Shown here one piece after another: positions 24,714 to 32,701 of a DNA stretch of 38,868 bases. Origin of the DNA: GCA-002862325 sp036339295 (GTDB lineage: Bacteria; Planctomycetota; Phycisphaerae; Phycisphaerales; SM1A02). How positions within the stretch are numbered: position 1 is the stretch's first letter; each line of letters opens with the position of its first letter. The DNA lies in the NCBI GenBank assembly GCA_036339295.1, contig JAYZBK010000234.1:1-38868 (forward strand). The letters are read 5' to 3'. Made by a program: the position numbers and the translations under genes. Under the pieces are notes generated by a model. That model made no database searches. It was given only the letters and a program-made list of their open reading frames with translations, and was not told the DNA's origin.

Positions 24714-25373
24714 ATGATGCGATCCGCCACCGTCCTCACGACGGTCCTCGTCGCGACCACGCTCGCCCACGCCGACTACTACTTCGACGCCGCCGGTGAC
24801 CTTGCGGATCCCGGCCTGGTCAACCTCGACATCGTCGGAGCGGAGATCACCAACGACGACACCTTCCTCGTCGTCGCGATCGACGTGGCCGACCTGAATG
24901 CCGACTGGGGCAAGTACGTGATGCTGATCGACCACGATCCGTCGATCGGCGAGTTCGCCAACCCCTGGGGCCGGGACATCGCCACGAACGCCGCGATCGA
25001 CGCGTTCCTGGGCGGCTGGCTGGATGGCGGCGGAGGCGGCCTCGCCTATCGCTACGACGAATCGATCTCGGGCTGGGCCGATGCGGCCTCGGCGTCGGTC
25101 TCGATCGACTGGGAAAACAACCGCATCACCTACACGATGGGGCTCGGCGACCTGGGGCTCTCGATCGGGGATTCGTTCGCGTTCGACATCGGGACGACCG
25201 GTGGCGGTCAGACCGATCCCGCCATCGACCTGCTGTCGACCGCGGATCTCCAGCCGGGCTGGGGCAACGGGTCCAGCAGCCCGATGGCCTACTCGTACAC
25301 CGTGGTTCCCGCACCCGGCGCGATCGCCCTCCTCGGCATCGCCAGCCTCGTCGGCGGCCGCCGCCGCAACTGA
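24714..25373 (+). CDS. Secreted protein with PEP-CTERM-like sorting signal
   Basis: A 219-residue protein. The signal peptide MMRSATVLTTVLVATTLAHA is followed by a compact domain (about 22-195) rich in D, G and aromatic residues, of unknown function. The C-terminus is a short VPAPG motif, one hydrophobic helix (AIALLGIASLVG) and a basic end (GRRRN). That three-part layout is the PEP-CTERM exosortase recognition signal, with VPAPG in place of the commonest VPEPS. AAGGAGAG lies just before the ATG. A candidate processing enzyme is the exosortase at 1-465. It faces sthA convergently across a hairpin. A role in the extracellular matrix or surface is inferred only. Confidence 0.85.
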   Translation: MMRSATVLTTVLVATTLAHADYYFDAAGDLADPGLVNLDIVGAEITNDDTFLVVAIDVADLNADWGKYVMLIDHDPSIGEFANPWGRDIATNAAIDAFLGGWLDGGGGGLAYRYDESISGWADAASASVSIDWENNRITYTMGLGDLGLSIGDSFAFDIGTTGGGQTDPAIDLLSTADLQPGWGNGSSSPMAYSYTVVPAPGAIALLGIASLVGGRRRN

Positions 25374-25393
25374 ACTCGAACGACCGACTGTGG

Positions 25394-25425
25394 GGACGGA
25401 TCGCGATGGACGTCGCGATTCGTCC
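25394..25425. terminator. Bidirectional terminator between convergent genes
   Basis: A 13-bp stem (25394-25406 with 25413-25425, one G-T pair) and a 6-base loop lie in the 63-bp gap between the PEP-CTERM-type gene and sthA. TTCATTC follows on the plus strand. Confidence 0.7.
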
Positions 25426-25436
25426 TTCATTCGGGG

Positions 25437-26966
25437 TCAGGACTCGGTCGGGGTGCGCTCGGTCAGGCGACTCGTCGGCACCGGACGGGGATCGTCGCGA
25501 TCCGGGACCTCGGCGACCAGGACCGGCGCGTCGACCCGGTCCTCCTCCTCGGAACGCGGACGCCGCACGTGGCGAAGTCGGTTCGCCGCGTTGTGGGCCG
25601 CGATCTTGTAGACCTCCGCGAGCGTGGGGTAGTTGAAGACCGCGTCGAGGAAGTAGTCGAGGCCGCCACCGAGCGCGATGACCGCCTGGCCGATGTGGAT
25701 CAGCTCCGTCGCATGGGTCCCGATGCAGTGGACGCCCAGGAGCTTCCGGGTCTCCCGGTGGAAGATCATCTTGAACATGCCGGTGTCGTCGCCCATGATC
25801 TGGCCGCGAGCCGTCTCGCGGTATCGGGCCACGCCCACCACGTAGGGGACCTTCGCCGCGGTGAGCGCCTCCTCGGTGTCACCGCACATCGAGATCTCGG
25901 GGATCGCGTAGATCCCGTAGGGGTAGGACCGATCGAAGTCGGACACCTCGACGTCGAACATCCGGCACGCGGCGATGCGGCCCTGTTCGCTGCTGGTCGC
26001 GGCGAGGGCGGGAAAGCCGATGACGTCGCCCGCCGCGTAGATGCCGGGGACGTTGGTTCGGAACGAGTCGTCGACGGGAATCCGGCCTCGATCGTCGACC
26101 TCGACGCCCGCCTGCGCGAGCTCGAGGGGTTCCGTGACCGGGGTGCGGCCGATCGAGAAGAGCACGGCGTCGGAGACGATCCGCTTCCCGCTCTCGAGCT
26201 CCAGGTCGACCTCGGTCCGGTTGCCCTCCTCGAAGATCTCGACCCTCGCCACCGCCTCGCCCAGGCGGAAGGTGACGTCGAAGTTCCGCATCTGGTGCAT
26301 CAGTTCGTCGACGATCTCCCGATCGACGAAGTCGAGGAGGCGTTCGCGACGATCGATCAGCGTCACCTGGACGCCCGCGGTCGCGAAGATCGAGGCGTAC
26401 TCGACCCCGATCACGCCGCCGCCGACGACGGCCAGGCTCGATGGAAGCTCCGCGAGCCGGGGGATGTCGTCGCTGGTGAGGATGCGGCGGCCGTCGCTCG
26501 GTCCCGTCGGCGGGGCGGCGGCGACGGTGCCGCAGGCCACGAGGATCCGCTCGCCCTCGATCTCCCGTTCGCCGCCGTGTTCCCTGATCCGGAGACGGTT
26601 CGGGCCGAGGAAGGACGCTTCCGCCTCGATCACTTCGACGTCGTTCCGCGCGAGACTGTCGCGCACGACGGAAGCCTCGGACCGCATCACCTGCTGGACC
26701 CGCTCGAGAAGCTCCTCCATCTCCGGTCGACGCTTGAGGTGCCATTCGCTGCCGCCGAACCGGGCCGGCCCCACGGACTCGATGATCGCCTCCCGGAGCG
26801 TCTTGGAGGGGATCGTGCCGGTGAAGGCGCAGACGCCGCCGACGCGTCGATGCTTCTCGACGATCGCGACCCGCTTGTGGAGCTTGGACGCCTGGATGGC
26901 GGCGGACTGTCCCGCCGGCCCGCTGCCGATGACGACCAGGTCGTACGAAGGGTTCTGCTTGGCCAT
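25437..26966 (-). CDS. sthA: Soluble (Si-specific) NAD(P) transhydrogenase
   Basis: A 509-residue flavoprotein of the pyridine-nucleotide disulfide oxidoreductase fold. FAD site VIGSGPAGQSAA near residue 13, central NAD(P) site VVGGGVIGVEYAS, second FAD site GIYAAGDVIG, and a C-terminal dimer domain with HCIGTHATELIHIGQ. The disulfide motif is degenerate: GGVCAFTGTIPSKTLREA has one Cys, as in SthA, and differs from the CxxxxC of lipoamide dehydrogenase. The GTIPSK-LR context is diagnostic. Family knowledge: it re-oxidises excess NADPH with NAD in the cytoplasm. The C-terminus is about 40 residues longer than E. coli SthA, with an acidic, Arg/Pro-rich tail. TACGCT ends 6 bases before the ATG and no Shine-Dalgarno is seen, so a leaderless transcript is possible. 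Otherwise it is the last gene of the pgeF operon. Confidence 0.94.
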   Translation of the reverse strand: MAKQNPSYDLVVIGSGPAGQSAAIQASKLHKRVAIVEKHRRVGGVCAFTGTIPSKTLREAIIESVGPARFGGSEWHLKRRPEMEELLERVQQVMRSEASVVRDSLARNDVEVIEAEASFLGPNRLRIREHGGEREIEGERILVACGTVAAAPPTGPSDGRRILTSDDIPRLAELPSSLAVVGGGVIGVEYASIFATAGVQVTLIDRRERLLDFVDREIVDELMHQMRNFDVTFRLGEAVARVEIFEEGNRTEVDLELESGKRIVSDAVLFSIGRTPVTEPLELAQAGVEVDDRGRIPVDDSFRTNVPGIYAAGDVIGFPALAATSSEQGRIAACRMFDVEVSDFDRSYPYGIYAIPEISMCGDTEEALTAAKVPYVVGVARYRETARGQIMGDDTGMFKMIFHRETRKLLGVHCIGTHATELIHIGQAVIALGGGLDYFLDAVFNYPTLAEVYKIAAHNAANRLRHVRRPRSEEEDRVDAPVLVAEVPDRDDPRPVPTSRLTERTPTES

Positions 26967-27022
26967 GGAACCAGCGTACCCGCGGACCTCGTCGACGAGA
27001 ACGCCCCGCGACGTGCCGTCGC

Positions 27023-28015
27023 TCAGCCGGACTTCCGCAGTCGTGCGATGAAGAATCCGTGGAGCGAGCGGGCCGCCTCGTCGCCGGCGGGGTCCGGCCA
27101 GAACCGCCTCATCGACTCGGCCGCCTCCTCCTCGCCCGGTGGTTCGAGCAGGGGGAGTCCGGGGGGAAGCTCGTTCGGGATCCGCGAGGGTTCGATGGGT
27201 TGGACGCCGTCGCCGTACCGCCTCATCGCCCGCTCGACCACGCCCTCGTTCTCGACCCGGCCGAACGTGCAGGTCGAGTAGACGATCGTGCCACCGGGGC
27301 GCAGCAGGCCGATCGCCGCATGCAGCAGGGACTTCTGGAGGGAGGCGAGCCTCTTCGCGGCGCGAGGGCTCCACTTCGCCCAGGATTCCGGATCCGCGCG
27401 ATCGAACCGGCCCTCCCCGGAGCAGGGGGCGTCGACCAGGATCCGATCGAATCCACCGTGCCTCGCGGGATCGATCCGTTCGCCGGGGCCCGTCCTGATC
27501 CGTGCCGCCACCCCGAGGACGTCGAACATCGCCCGCATCCGATGGCAGCGGGTTCGGCTCCGGTCGTTCGCGACGAGATCGAGCTCGCCACCGACCGAAG
27601 CGGCGATGGCGGCGGACTTGCCACCGGGCGCGGCGCACAGGTCGAGGACACGGTCGCCGGGTCGGGCCGCGAGGGCCCCGACGGCCGCCAGCGAACTCGG
27701 CGACTGGGCGATCACCCTTCCCTCCGACCAGCATCGGTGGCGGGATGCGCGACCCACGGTCTCCGCGTCGACCACGAAGGCATCGGGGAACCACGGGACC
27801 GGCGGCCCGGCGATGCCGTCGCGGGCGAGGATCTCGCGGGTCTCCTCGACGTCGCCTCGAAGCGGATTCAACCGAAGGCTCGTCCAGGCCAGCCCGGTCG
27901 TGCCGGAGAGGATCCGCGCGACGACCTCCGACGATGCGCCGTAGTCCTTCTCGATCCGCGCGACCCACTCCGAGGGGAGGACCTCACCGGGATCCCGGTC
28001 GGCGGGGATGCTCAC
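27023..28015 (-). CDS. RsmB/NOP-family RNA (cytosine-5) methyltransferase
   Basis: A 330-residue SAM-dependent methyltransferase. SAM motif VLDLCAAPGGKSAAIA, motif IV VDAPCSGEGRF, and motif VI YSTCTF with the catalytic Cys pair of the m5C RNA methyltransferases. The N-terminal ~100 residues have the NOP/RsmF-type pre-domain (LRLNPLR). Target (16S rRNA or tRNA) cannot be assigned; RsmB's NusB-like domain is missing and RsmF's C-terminal PUA extension is not evident. The GTG start at 28015 overlaps the stop of the upstream histidine kinase (GTGA), implying translational coupling. The 56-bp gap to sthA has no terminator. Confidence 0.9.
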   Translation of the reverse strand: MSIPADRDPGEVLPSEWVARIEKDYGASSEVVARILSGTTGLAWTSLRLNPLRGDVEETREILARDGIAGPPVPWFPDAFVVDAETVGRASRHRCWSEGRVIAQSPSSLAAVGALAARPGDRVLDLCAAPGGKSAAIAASVGGELDLVANDRSRTRCHRMRAMFDVLGVAARIRTGPGERIDPARHGGFDRILVDAPCSGEGRFDRADPESWAKWSPRAAKRLASLQKSLLHAAIGLLRPGGTIVYSTCTFGRVENEGVVERAMRRYGDGVQPIEPSRIPNELPPGLPLLEPPGEEEAAESMRRFWPDPAGDEAARSLHGFFIARLRKSG

Positions 28016-30540
28016 GCGGGCGACCGCTCGATGAGGCGCGCGATCGCCTTGCCGAGATCGTCGCGCGAGATCGGCTTCCGGAGGACCTCGTCGACGCCGG
28101 AGGCCGCGGCTCGGTCGATCGCGTCCTCGCCGTAGCCGGTGAAGACGGCGGCGGCGCCGGTGAAGTCCCGGCGTCGGATCTCCTCGATGAGCTCGAGTCC
28201 GTCCATGCCGGGCATGGTCAGGTCGCTCAGGACCAGCGCGAACCGTTCCGAATCCATGAGTCGCAGCGCCGCTTCGCCGCCTTCGGCGGTGCTCACGCGA
28301 TAGCCGAGCGATTCCACGAGGGCCTCCGTGGTCATCCGGACCATGTCGTCGTCGTCCACGACGAGGATGTGCCGATCGCCGGTCCCCGCGATGGTCGGCT
28401 CGGCCTCGACGGTCTCCGACGAACCGGGCGATCCGGCCAGCTCGACGCTCGGAAGCCGGACCCGGAAGATCGAACCTTCGCCCATCCGACTCTCGACCGC
28501 GATCTCGCCGCCCAGTTCATTGACGACCCTCTGGACGATCGTCAGGCCGAGGCCCCGTTCCGACCCGCTGCGCCGGGTCGTGAAGAAGGGATCGAACAGC
28601 CGGGCGCGAACCTCCTCGGGCATGCCGGATCCGTCGTCCTGGACCTCGAGGACGGCGGTGCCGCTTCCGGTCTCCTTGCGAAGCGTGACGGTCACCGATC
28701 CGGGACTGTCGTGGATGGCGTGGCGGGCGTTGGTGATCAGGTTCTGGGTGAGTCGCAGGAGGGCCGTCCGGTCGCCGATGATCCCGATCCCCTCGTCCTC
28801 GACCCTGGCCTCGAGACGGATGTTCTCGGCGGTCGAGGGCCGGAGGAGCGTCACCGCCTCGCGGACCACCTCGGGCAGGTTCGTGCACTCGTCGGTGGCC
28901 ACTCGTCGTTTCGTGAGGAGCAGGACCTGCTCGACGAAGTCCCGGCCTCGCTGCGCCGCGAGCTGGATGTCCTCGAGTTTCTCGCGGCGTGTCGGATCGG
29001 GCTCGTCGATCGCCAGCGTCGAGGCGAGTCCGAGGATCGGCATGAGCAGGTTGTTGATGTCGTGGGCGACGCCACCCGCCATCTGGCCGAGCAGTTCCAT
29101 CCGGTCCGCGTGGGACACCCGTTCCTCGAGCTCGTCGCGCGAGATCTTCGCGGCGAGGGGTTCCCCGAAGGCCCGGAGCGCCGCGATGGAATGGCTGTCG
29201 TGCACCCGGCCGTCTTCCTTGTCGACGACGAGCAGGACGCCCCGGACGCTCTGCTTCGAGATGATCGGCACCGCCACCCACGGATGCGCGAGCCTCGGAT
29301 CGACACCCTCGAATCCCGGCGCGGGCGCGTCGCCGCGGCCGGTGATGCCGCCATGGTCCCCGCGGGCGACCGCGTCGACGAAGGCGGTGGGGAAGTGCGA
29401 CCGCCCCTGGGATCCGATCGCGACCCCGTCGGCGGCGATGTACCACGCGGTCTCGGCCTTGAACGACCGCTCCAGCATGTCCATGATCCCGGGAAGCACG
29501 TCCTCCCAGCGCATCGCGCCGAGCAGCCTCTCCGCCGCGTCTCCGGAGGCGATGAGGATCTGGTCCCGGGTCTCGCGGCGTCGCTGCTCGAGGAGCCGGC
29601 TCCAGGTCAGGCCCGCCAGGCCCGCGAGGAACTCGAGACCGCCGATGTGGTCCTTCCCGAAGGCCCGGGGACGGCTCGACGCGAGACCGAGGGTCCCGAC
29701 GACCTCGCCGTCCGTCTCGACCGGCAGGTAGCAGCGACTCCGGACCTCGACGCGTCGCGCCGGCGAGGTCGAGCTGCGGCCGAGATCGTCCGATCTCGTG
29801 TCGTCCACGAGAATCGTCTCCCCGTTCCGGATCACGCGTCCGGGATGTCGCTGCCACGCCGTTCGCTCCGCCTCCGCGACCTCCTCGGGCTCGAGCCCGT
29901 GGGCTCCGACCAGTCGAAGCAGGTGCGATCCGGGGTCGCGGAAGTAGATTCCCGTGAACTCGATGTCGAAGAGCTGGATCGCGAGGTCCTTGACCGCCGC
30001 ACCGAGCTCCTCGACGTCCCGGACGGCGCTGAGGCGTTCCGAGATCCGTCGTTCGACGACCCGGTGGTTCTCCAGGTCGCGGGCGGTGTTCACGAGCCGC
30101 TGCCCGCGTTCGACCGCGAGGATGCTCGGGAGCATGGTCCGAAGACAGCTCTCGAGCAGTCCACGGGCCCACGCCGCGTCGTCGTCGGCGACCTGGACGA
30201 CGATCGCGTGCCCGCGATCGATCCTCGCGGCGAGGTGACCCGGCCGCTGCACGATGGTCTCGCCACCGACTTCGTCGAGGGCCTCGATCGCCATCGCCGC
30301 GACCGACTCCCTCTTCTCCCCGGTGCCCGGTCCGGCGAGCACGGTCGGCGTGGATCCCCAGCAGACGACGTGCGCGGCCTGCACTCTTCGGTCGTCCTGC
30401 AGGGTCTCCACCACGATGCCCGGCCAGAGTCCGGCGTCGTCGGACGAGAGGATGCGCGAGGCCGCTTCGAGGTGGAGCTCGATCATCGGCTGGTCGGCGC
30501 GTCCCGATTCCTCTGGGGGGCCCTCGGACATCCTCGTCAT
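28012..30540 (-). CDS. Hybrid sensor histidine kinase with GAF domains and receiver domain
   Basis: An 842-residue cytoplasmic kinase without membrane helices. Residues 20-150 are GAF-like but weak. There is a clear GAF at 165-318 and a second at 325-472. HisKA has phospho-acceptor His493 in GGVAHDINNLL. The HATPase domain (about 550-700) shows the N box (NLITNARHAIH), G1 (DDGSGM), F box (FDPFFTTR) and G2 (GLGLTIV). The receiver domain (about 723-842) has DDDD, Asp773 and Lys822. No DNA-binding output. The ATG at 30540 overlaps the stop of pgeF (ATGA), which fixes the start. The stop overlaps the methyltransferase GTG (GTGA). The ligand and the partner regulator are not visible in this window. 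Confidence 0.93.
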   Translation of the reverse strand: MTRMSEGPPEESGRADQPMIELHLEAASRILSSDDAGLWPGIVVETLQDDRRVQAAHVVCWGSTPTVLAGPGTGEKRESVAAMAIEALDEVGGETIVQRPGHLAARIDRGHAIVVQVADDDAAWARGLLESCLRTMLPSILAVERGQRLVNTARDLENHRVVERRISERLSAVRDVEELGAAVKDLAIQLFDIEFTGIYFRDPGSHLLRLVGAHGLEPEEVAEAERTAWQRHPGRVIRNGETILVDDTRSDDLGRSSTSPARRVEVRSRCYLPVETDGEVVGTLGLASSRPRAFGKDHIGGLEFLAGLAGLTWSRLLEQRRRETRDQILIASGDAAERLLGAMRWEDVLPGIMDMLERSFKAETAWYIAADGVAIGSQGRSHFPTAFVDAVARGDHGGITGRGDAPAPGFEGVDPRLAHPWVAVPIISKQSVRGVLLVVDKEDGRVHDSHSIAALRAFGEPLAAKISRDELEERVSHADRMELLGQMAGGVAHDINNLLMPILGLASTLAIDEPDPTRREKLEDIQLAAQRGRDFVEQVLLLTKRRVATDECTNLPEVVREAVTLLRPSTAENIRLEARVEDEGIGIIGDRTALLRLTQNLITNARHAIHDSPGSVTVTLRKETGSGTAVLEVQDDGSGMPEEVRARLFDPFFTTRRSGSERGLGLTIVQRVVNELGGEIAVESRMGEGSIFRVRLPSVELAGSPGSSETVEAEPTIAGTGDRHILVVDDDDMVRMTTEALVESLGYRVSTAEGGEAALRLMDSERFALVLSDLTMPGMDGLELIEEIRRRDFTGAAAVFTGYGEDAIDRAAASGVDEVLRKPISRDDLGKAIARLIERSPA

Positions 30541-31340
30541 GATCCCAGATCGGAACCCCGAGATCCACCCGCGTCCCGGGGCCCGATGGCCGCCAGGTGC
30601 CTTCCCGTCCGTCCTCCATCGCGGCGATGACTGTGGAAACCGCCGGCCGCGACCGTGCAGGTGGGGATTCCGTCGATCGATCGGTCGGGAATGCCCGCCT
30701 CCACGAGGCGGGCCCGGGCGGCCTGGTGAAGATCGGCGTGCGGTCTCGGGACGCGTCGCTCGACCGTGGCCTCGAGTCCGGCGCGGATGAACTCCGTCGC
30801 GACCTCCTCCCCGATCTCGAAGGCATCGATGCCGATCGCCGGCCCGATCGCGGCGACGAGCCCGACCGGTTCGGAACCCCGGGATCGCAGGTGATCGACC
30901 GCGAGTCCCGGGGCGTCCGCCACGAGTCCGCGCCAGCCCGCATGAACGGCGATCACCTCGTTCCGCGCCGGGCACGCGATCAGGATCGGAACGCAGTCCG
31001 CGGTCCGCACGCCGACGAGTCGGCCCGGGAGATCGCTCCATGCGGCATCCGCCTCGCAGGCCTCGGCCTCGTCCACCGAAGCGACCGCCACGCCGTGGAC
31101 CTGGCGAGGCGTGGCGAGCGTCGCTCCCGGGGCGACCGCCTCCACGAATCGACGGATGGCGTGTTCGAGCGTGTCTCGCGGCGTGCCCAGCGGACTGTCG
31201 CCCGGCCGACTCAGGTCGAAGGGGGTGGACCCCGGACCGATCGCGGTCGAGAACGCATGGGGGAAACCGTTCGACTCCAGGAGCGGTGAGCGGAGGAGCA
31301 CGGTGCCGTCGTGGTGTCGAGCGTGTCTGAGGGGCGTCAT
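30537..31340 (-). CDS. pgeF: PgeF/YfiH laccase-domain protein (multicopper polyphenol oxidase family; purine nucleoside phosphorylase)
   Basis: A 267-residue protein of the YfiH/LACC1 family. The metal-site motifs are all present: RQVHG (His), RTADCVPIL (Cys) and HAGWRG (His). Family knowledge: zinc-dependent purine nucleoside phosphorylase/adenosine deaminase; E. coli PgeF also clears misincorporated L-Ser-D-Glu from peptidoglycan precursors. The C-terminus (CTVAAGGFHSHRRDGGRTGRH) matches the usual CT-FfShRrdg-tGR ending. Start at 31340 is the better of two ATGs (31370 is the other); neither has a Shine-Dalgarno. It heads an overlapping operon with the histidine kinase and methyltransferase, and is divergent from the broken DUF1080 gene. 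Confidence 0.93.
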   Translation of the reverse strand: MTPLRHARHHDGTVLLRSPLLESNGFPHAFSTAIGPGSTPFDLSRPGDSPLGTPRDTLEHAIRRFVEAVAPGATLATPRQVHGVAVASVDEAEACEADAAWSDLPGRLVGVRTADCVPILIACPARNEVIAVHAGWRGLVADAPGLAVDHLRSRGSEPVGLVAAIGPAIGIDAFEIGEEVATEFIRAGLEATVERRVPRPHADLHQAARARLVEAGIPDRSIDGIPTCTVAAGGFHSHRRDGGRTGRHLAAIGPRDAGGSRGSDLGS

Positions 31341-31396
31341 GATCGGATGGTCGGGGATGGGCAACCCCATGGTCGGTCGTTGGTGCCGGGTCGCCG

Positions 31397-31402
31397 TACA
31401 GT
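31397..31402 (+). promoter_or_regulatory. Candidate -10 box, leaderless arrangement
   Basis: TACAGT ends exactly 7 bases before the ATG at 31410. That spacing would place transcription start at the start codon itself. The gene has no Shine-Dalgarno. A -35 is not evident. Confidence 0.4.
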
Positions 31403-31409
31403 GTGCCAC

Positions 31410-32597
31410 ATGAAGAACTCCGACAGATCCCGGGCCCGCGCGAGCATGCTTCCCACGATGCTCGCCTCGCTTCTCGCCGGCTCGACGGCCCTTGCGGTCC
31501 AGCAGGCACCGATCGCCCTCTTGCCCCTCGAACTCGCCGATCCGGAGTTCGACGCCGTCTCCGGCCCGGCCGCGGACGCCACGGGATGGCGCTACGTCCC
31601 GGCAGGGGCGATCGGCCAGGTGCTCGTTCGTCCCGAGGGAACCTCGGAGTGGTTCGACGGGACGGTCGTCCGACTCCTTCCGGGCGATGCGGTGATGCAC
31701 GAGATCCCTGGCACCTTCAAGGCGGGGGATCGCCTGATGGGAGGAGTGAACGCCCGGGAGGAGGGCGGTGGCTCCTCGACCGAGGCGATTCGCGTCAACA
31801 TCTCGGATCTCGAGGGATGGAGCACGAACGCCGCACGGACGTTCGTCACGGGGCCGGAGTGGAGAAGGAACTTCATGGAGTTCGAGTTCCCGCGGAAGTG
31901 GTCCCGGCCGGGTCCCGTCTTCCTCCGCTTCGCCCACCTGGGGTAGACCCCGATCCTCCTGGACAAGGCGTCCATCGCCCGCATCGTCGAGGACGAGTCG
32001 ACGTTCCGCACGCTCTTCAACGGCCGGGATCTCGAGGGCTGGACCGGCAACATGAACGGCTACGGCGTCGAGGACGGCGCGATCCGGACCTATCCCGATC
32101 GGGCGGGGGGCAACCTCTACACCGCGGACGAGTTCGACGACTTCGTCTTCCGCTTCGCGTTCAAGGTCCCGCCCGGCGCCAACAACGGGATCGCGGTCCG
32201 GTCGCCGCTGGGCGGCGATGCCGCGTACGAGGGCATGGAGATCCAGGTCCTGGAGAACAGTCATCCGAAGTACGCGGGCCTCAAGGACTGGCAGTTCCAC
32301 GGGTCGATCTACGGACTCGCCCCGGCCCTGCGGGGCTACCAGGCGCCGCCCGGCGAGTGGAACCACGAGGAGATCCGGGTCGAGGGCCGGAAGGTCCGGG
32401 TCGTCCTCAACGGCAAGATCATCGCGGAGGTGGACCTGGACGAGGCGCTGGAAGGGGGCACGCTGAGCGGTCGGGAGCATCCCGGGGCGAAGCGGGCGAG
32501 CGGCCATCTCGGATTCTGCGGGCACGGCGACGTCGTCCACTTCAAGGATCTGCGGGTTCAGCCTCTTTCTGGAACTAAAACCCCTCCGGGGCGGTAG
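31410..32597 (+). pseudogene. Secreted two-domain DUF1080 protein interrupted by one in-frame TAG
   Basis: Read through, the frame encodes about 394 residues. A signal peptide ends near ALAVQQ (about residue 31). An N-terminal beta-rich domain (about 35-180) ends FLRFAHLG, and a DUF1080 domain follows (from FRTLFNGRDLEGWTGN to the terminal strand HFKDLRVQPL). A TAG at 31944-31946 sits between FLRFAHLG and TPILLDKASI. The frame is the same on both sides and there is no other stop for 216 codons afterwards. The downstream part has no ATG before 32052, which lies inside the DUF1080 domain, so it could not be an intact separate gene. Possible causes are a recent nonsense mutation (CAG or another codon to TAG), readthrough, or sequencing error. 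The context is a Gfo/Idh/MocA gene downstream, a pairing typical of sugar-oxidation loci. Confidence 0.8.
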
Positions 32598-32605
32598 GAT
32601 CGAAG

Positions 32606-32649
32606 GCCGGGCCGCCGCCGCGGCGGCGGGCCCGGGCCGGCCCAGGGCC
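32606..32649 (+). other. Palindromic, nearly pure G+C leader before the oxidoreductase gene
   Basis: In these 44 bases all but one are G or C. The core is an 18-bp perfect palindrome of CCG/CGG repeats (32612-32629), followed by more self-complementary CCCGGG/CCGG sequence. It may be a strong RNA hairpin that stops upstream transcription (no T-run) or a structured leader of the 32702 gene. Just upstream, GGAACT (32571-32576) and TAGGAT (32595-32600) are spaced 18 bases apart and could be a promoter of ECF type. Confidence 0.4.
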
Positions 32650-32701
32650 GAGGCAAGAGCAGACACGACCTGCCGCAAGGCAAGACAAGAGAGGATCATC
32701 C

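Noticed and set aside
25437..26966. Lipoamide dehydrogenase or mercuric reductase instead of SthA
   Set aside because: The redox disulfide CxxxxC is missing; GGVCAFTGTIPSKTLREA matches the single-Cys SthA form.
27001..27968. sthA frame extended upstream into the methyltransferase region
   Set aside because: The extension is an out-of-frame reading of the methyltransferase gene; sthA begins with a normal FAD-binding N-terminus at 26966.
27502..30630. Plus-strand open frame of about 1,040 codons opposite the hybrid kinase
   Set aside because: No recognisable domain and biased composition; the kinase on the other strand has every expected motif and overlapping start and stop codons.
32052..32597. 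Independent short DUF1080 gene starting at ATG 32052
   Set aside because: That ATG lies inside the conserved DUF1080 start (after LFNGRDLEGWTGN) and has no ribosome site; the frame is the continuation of the upstream gene after TAG.
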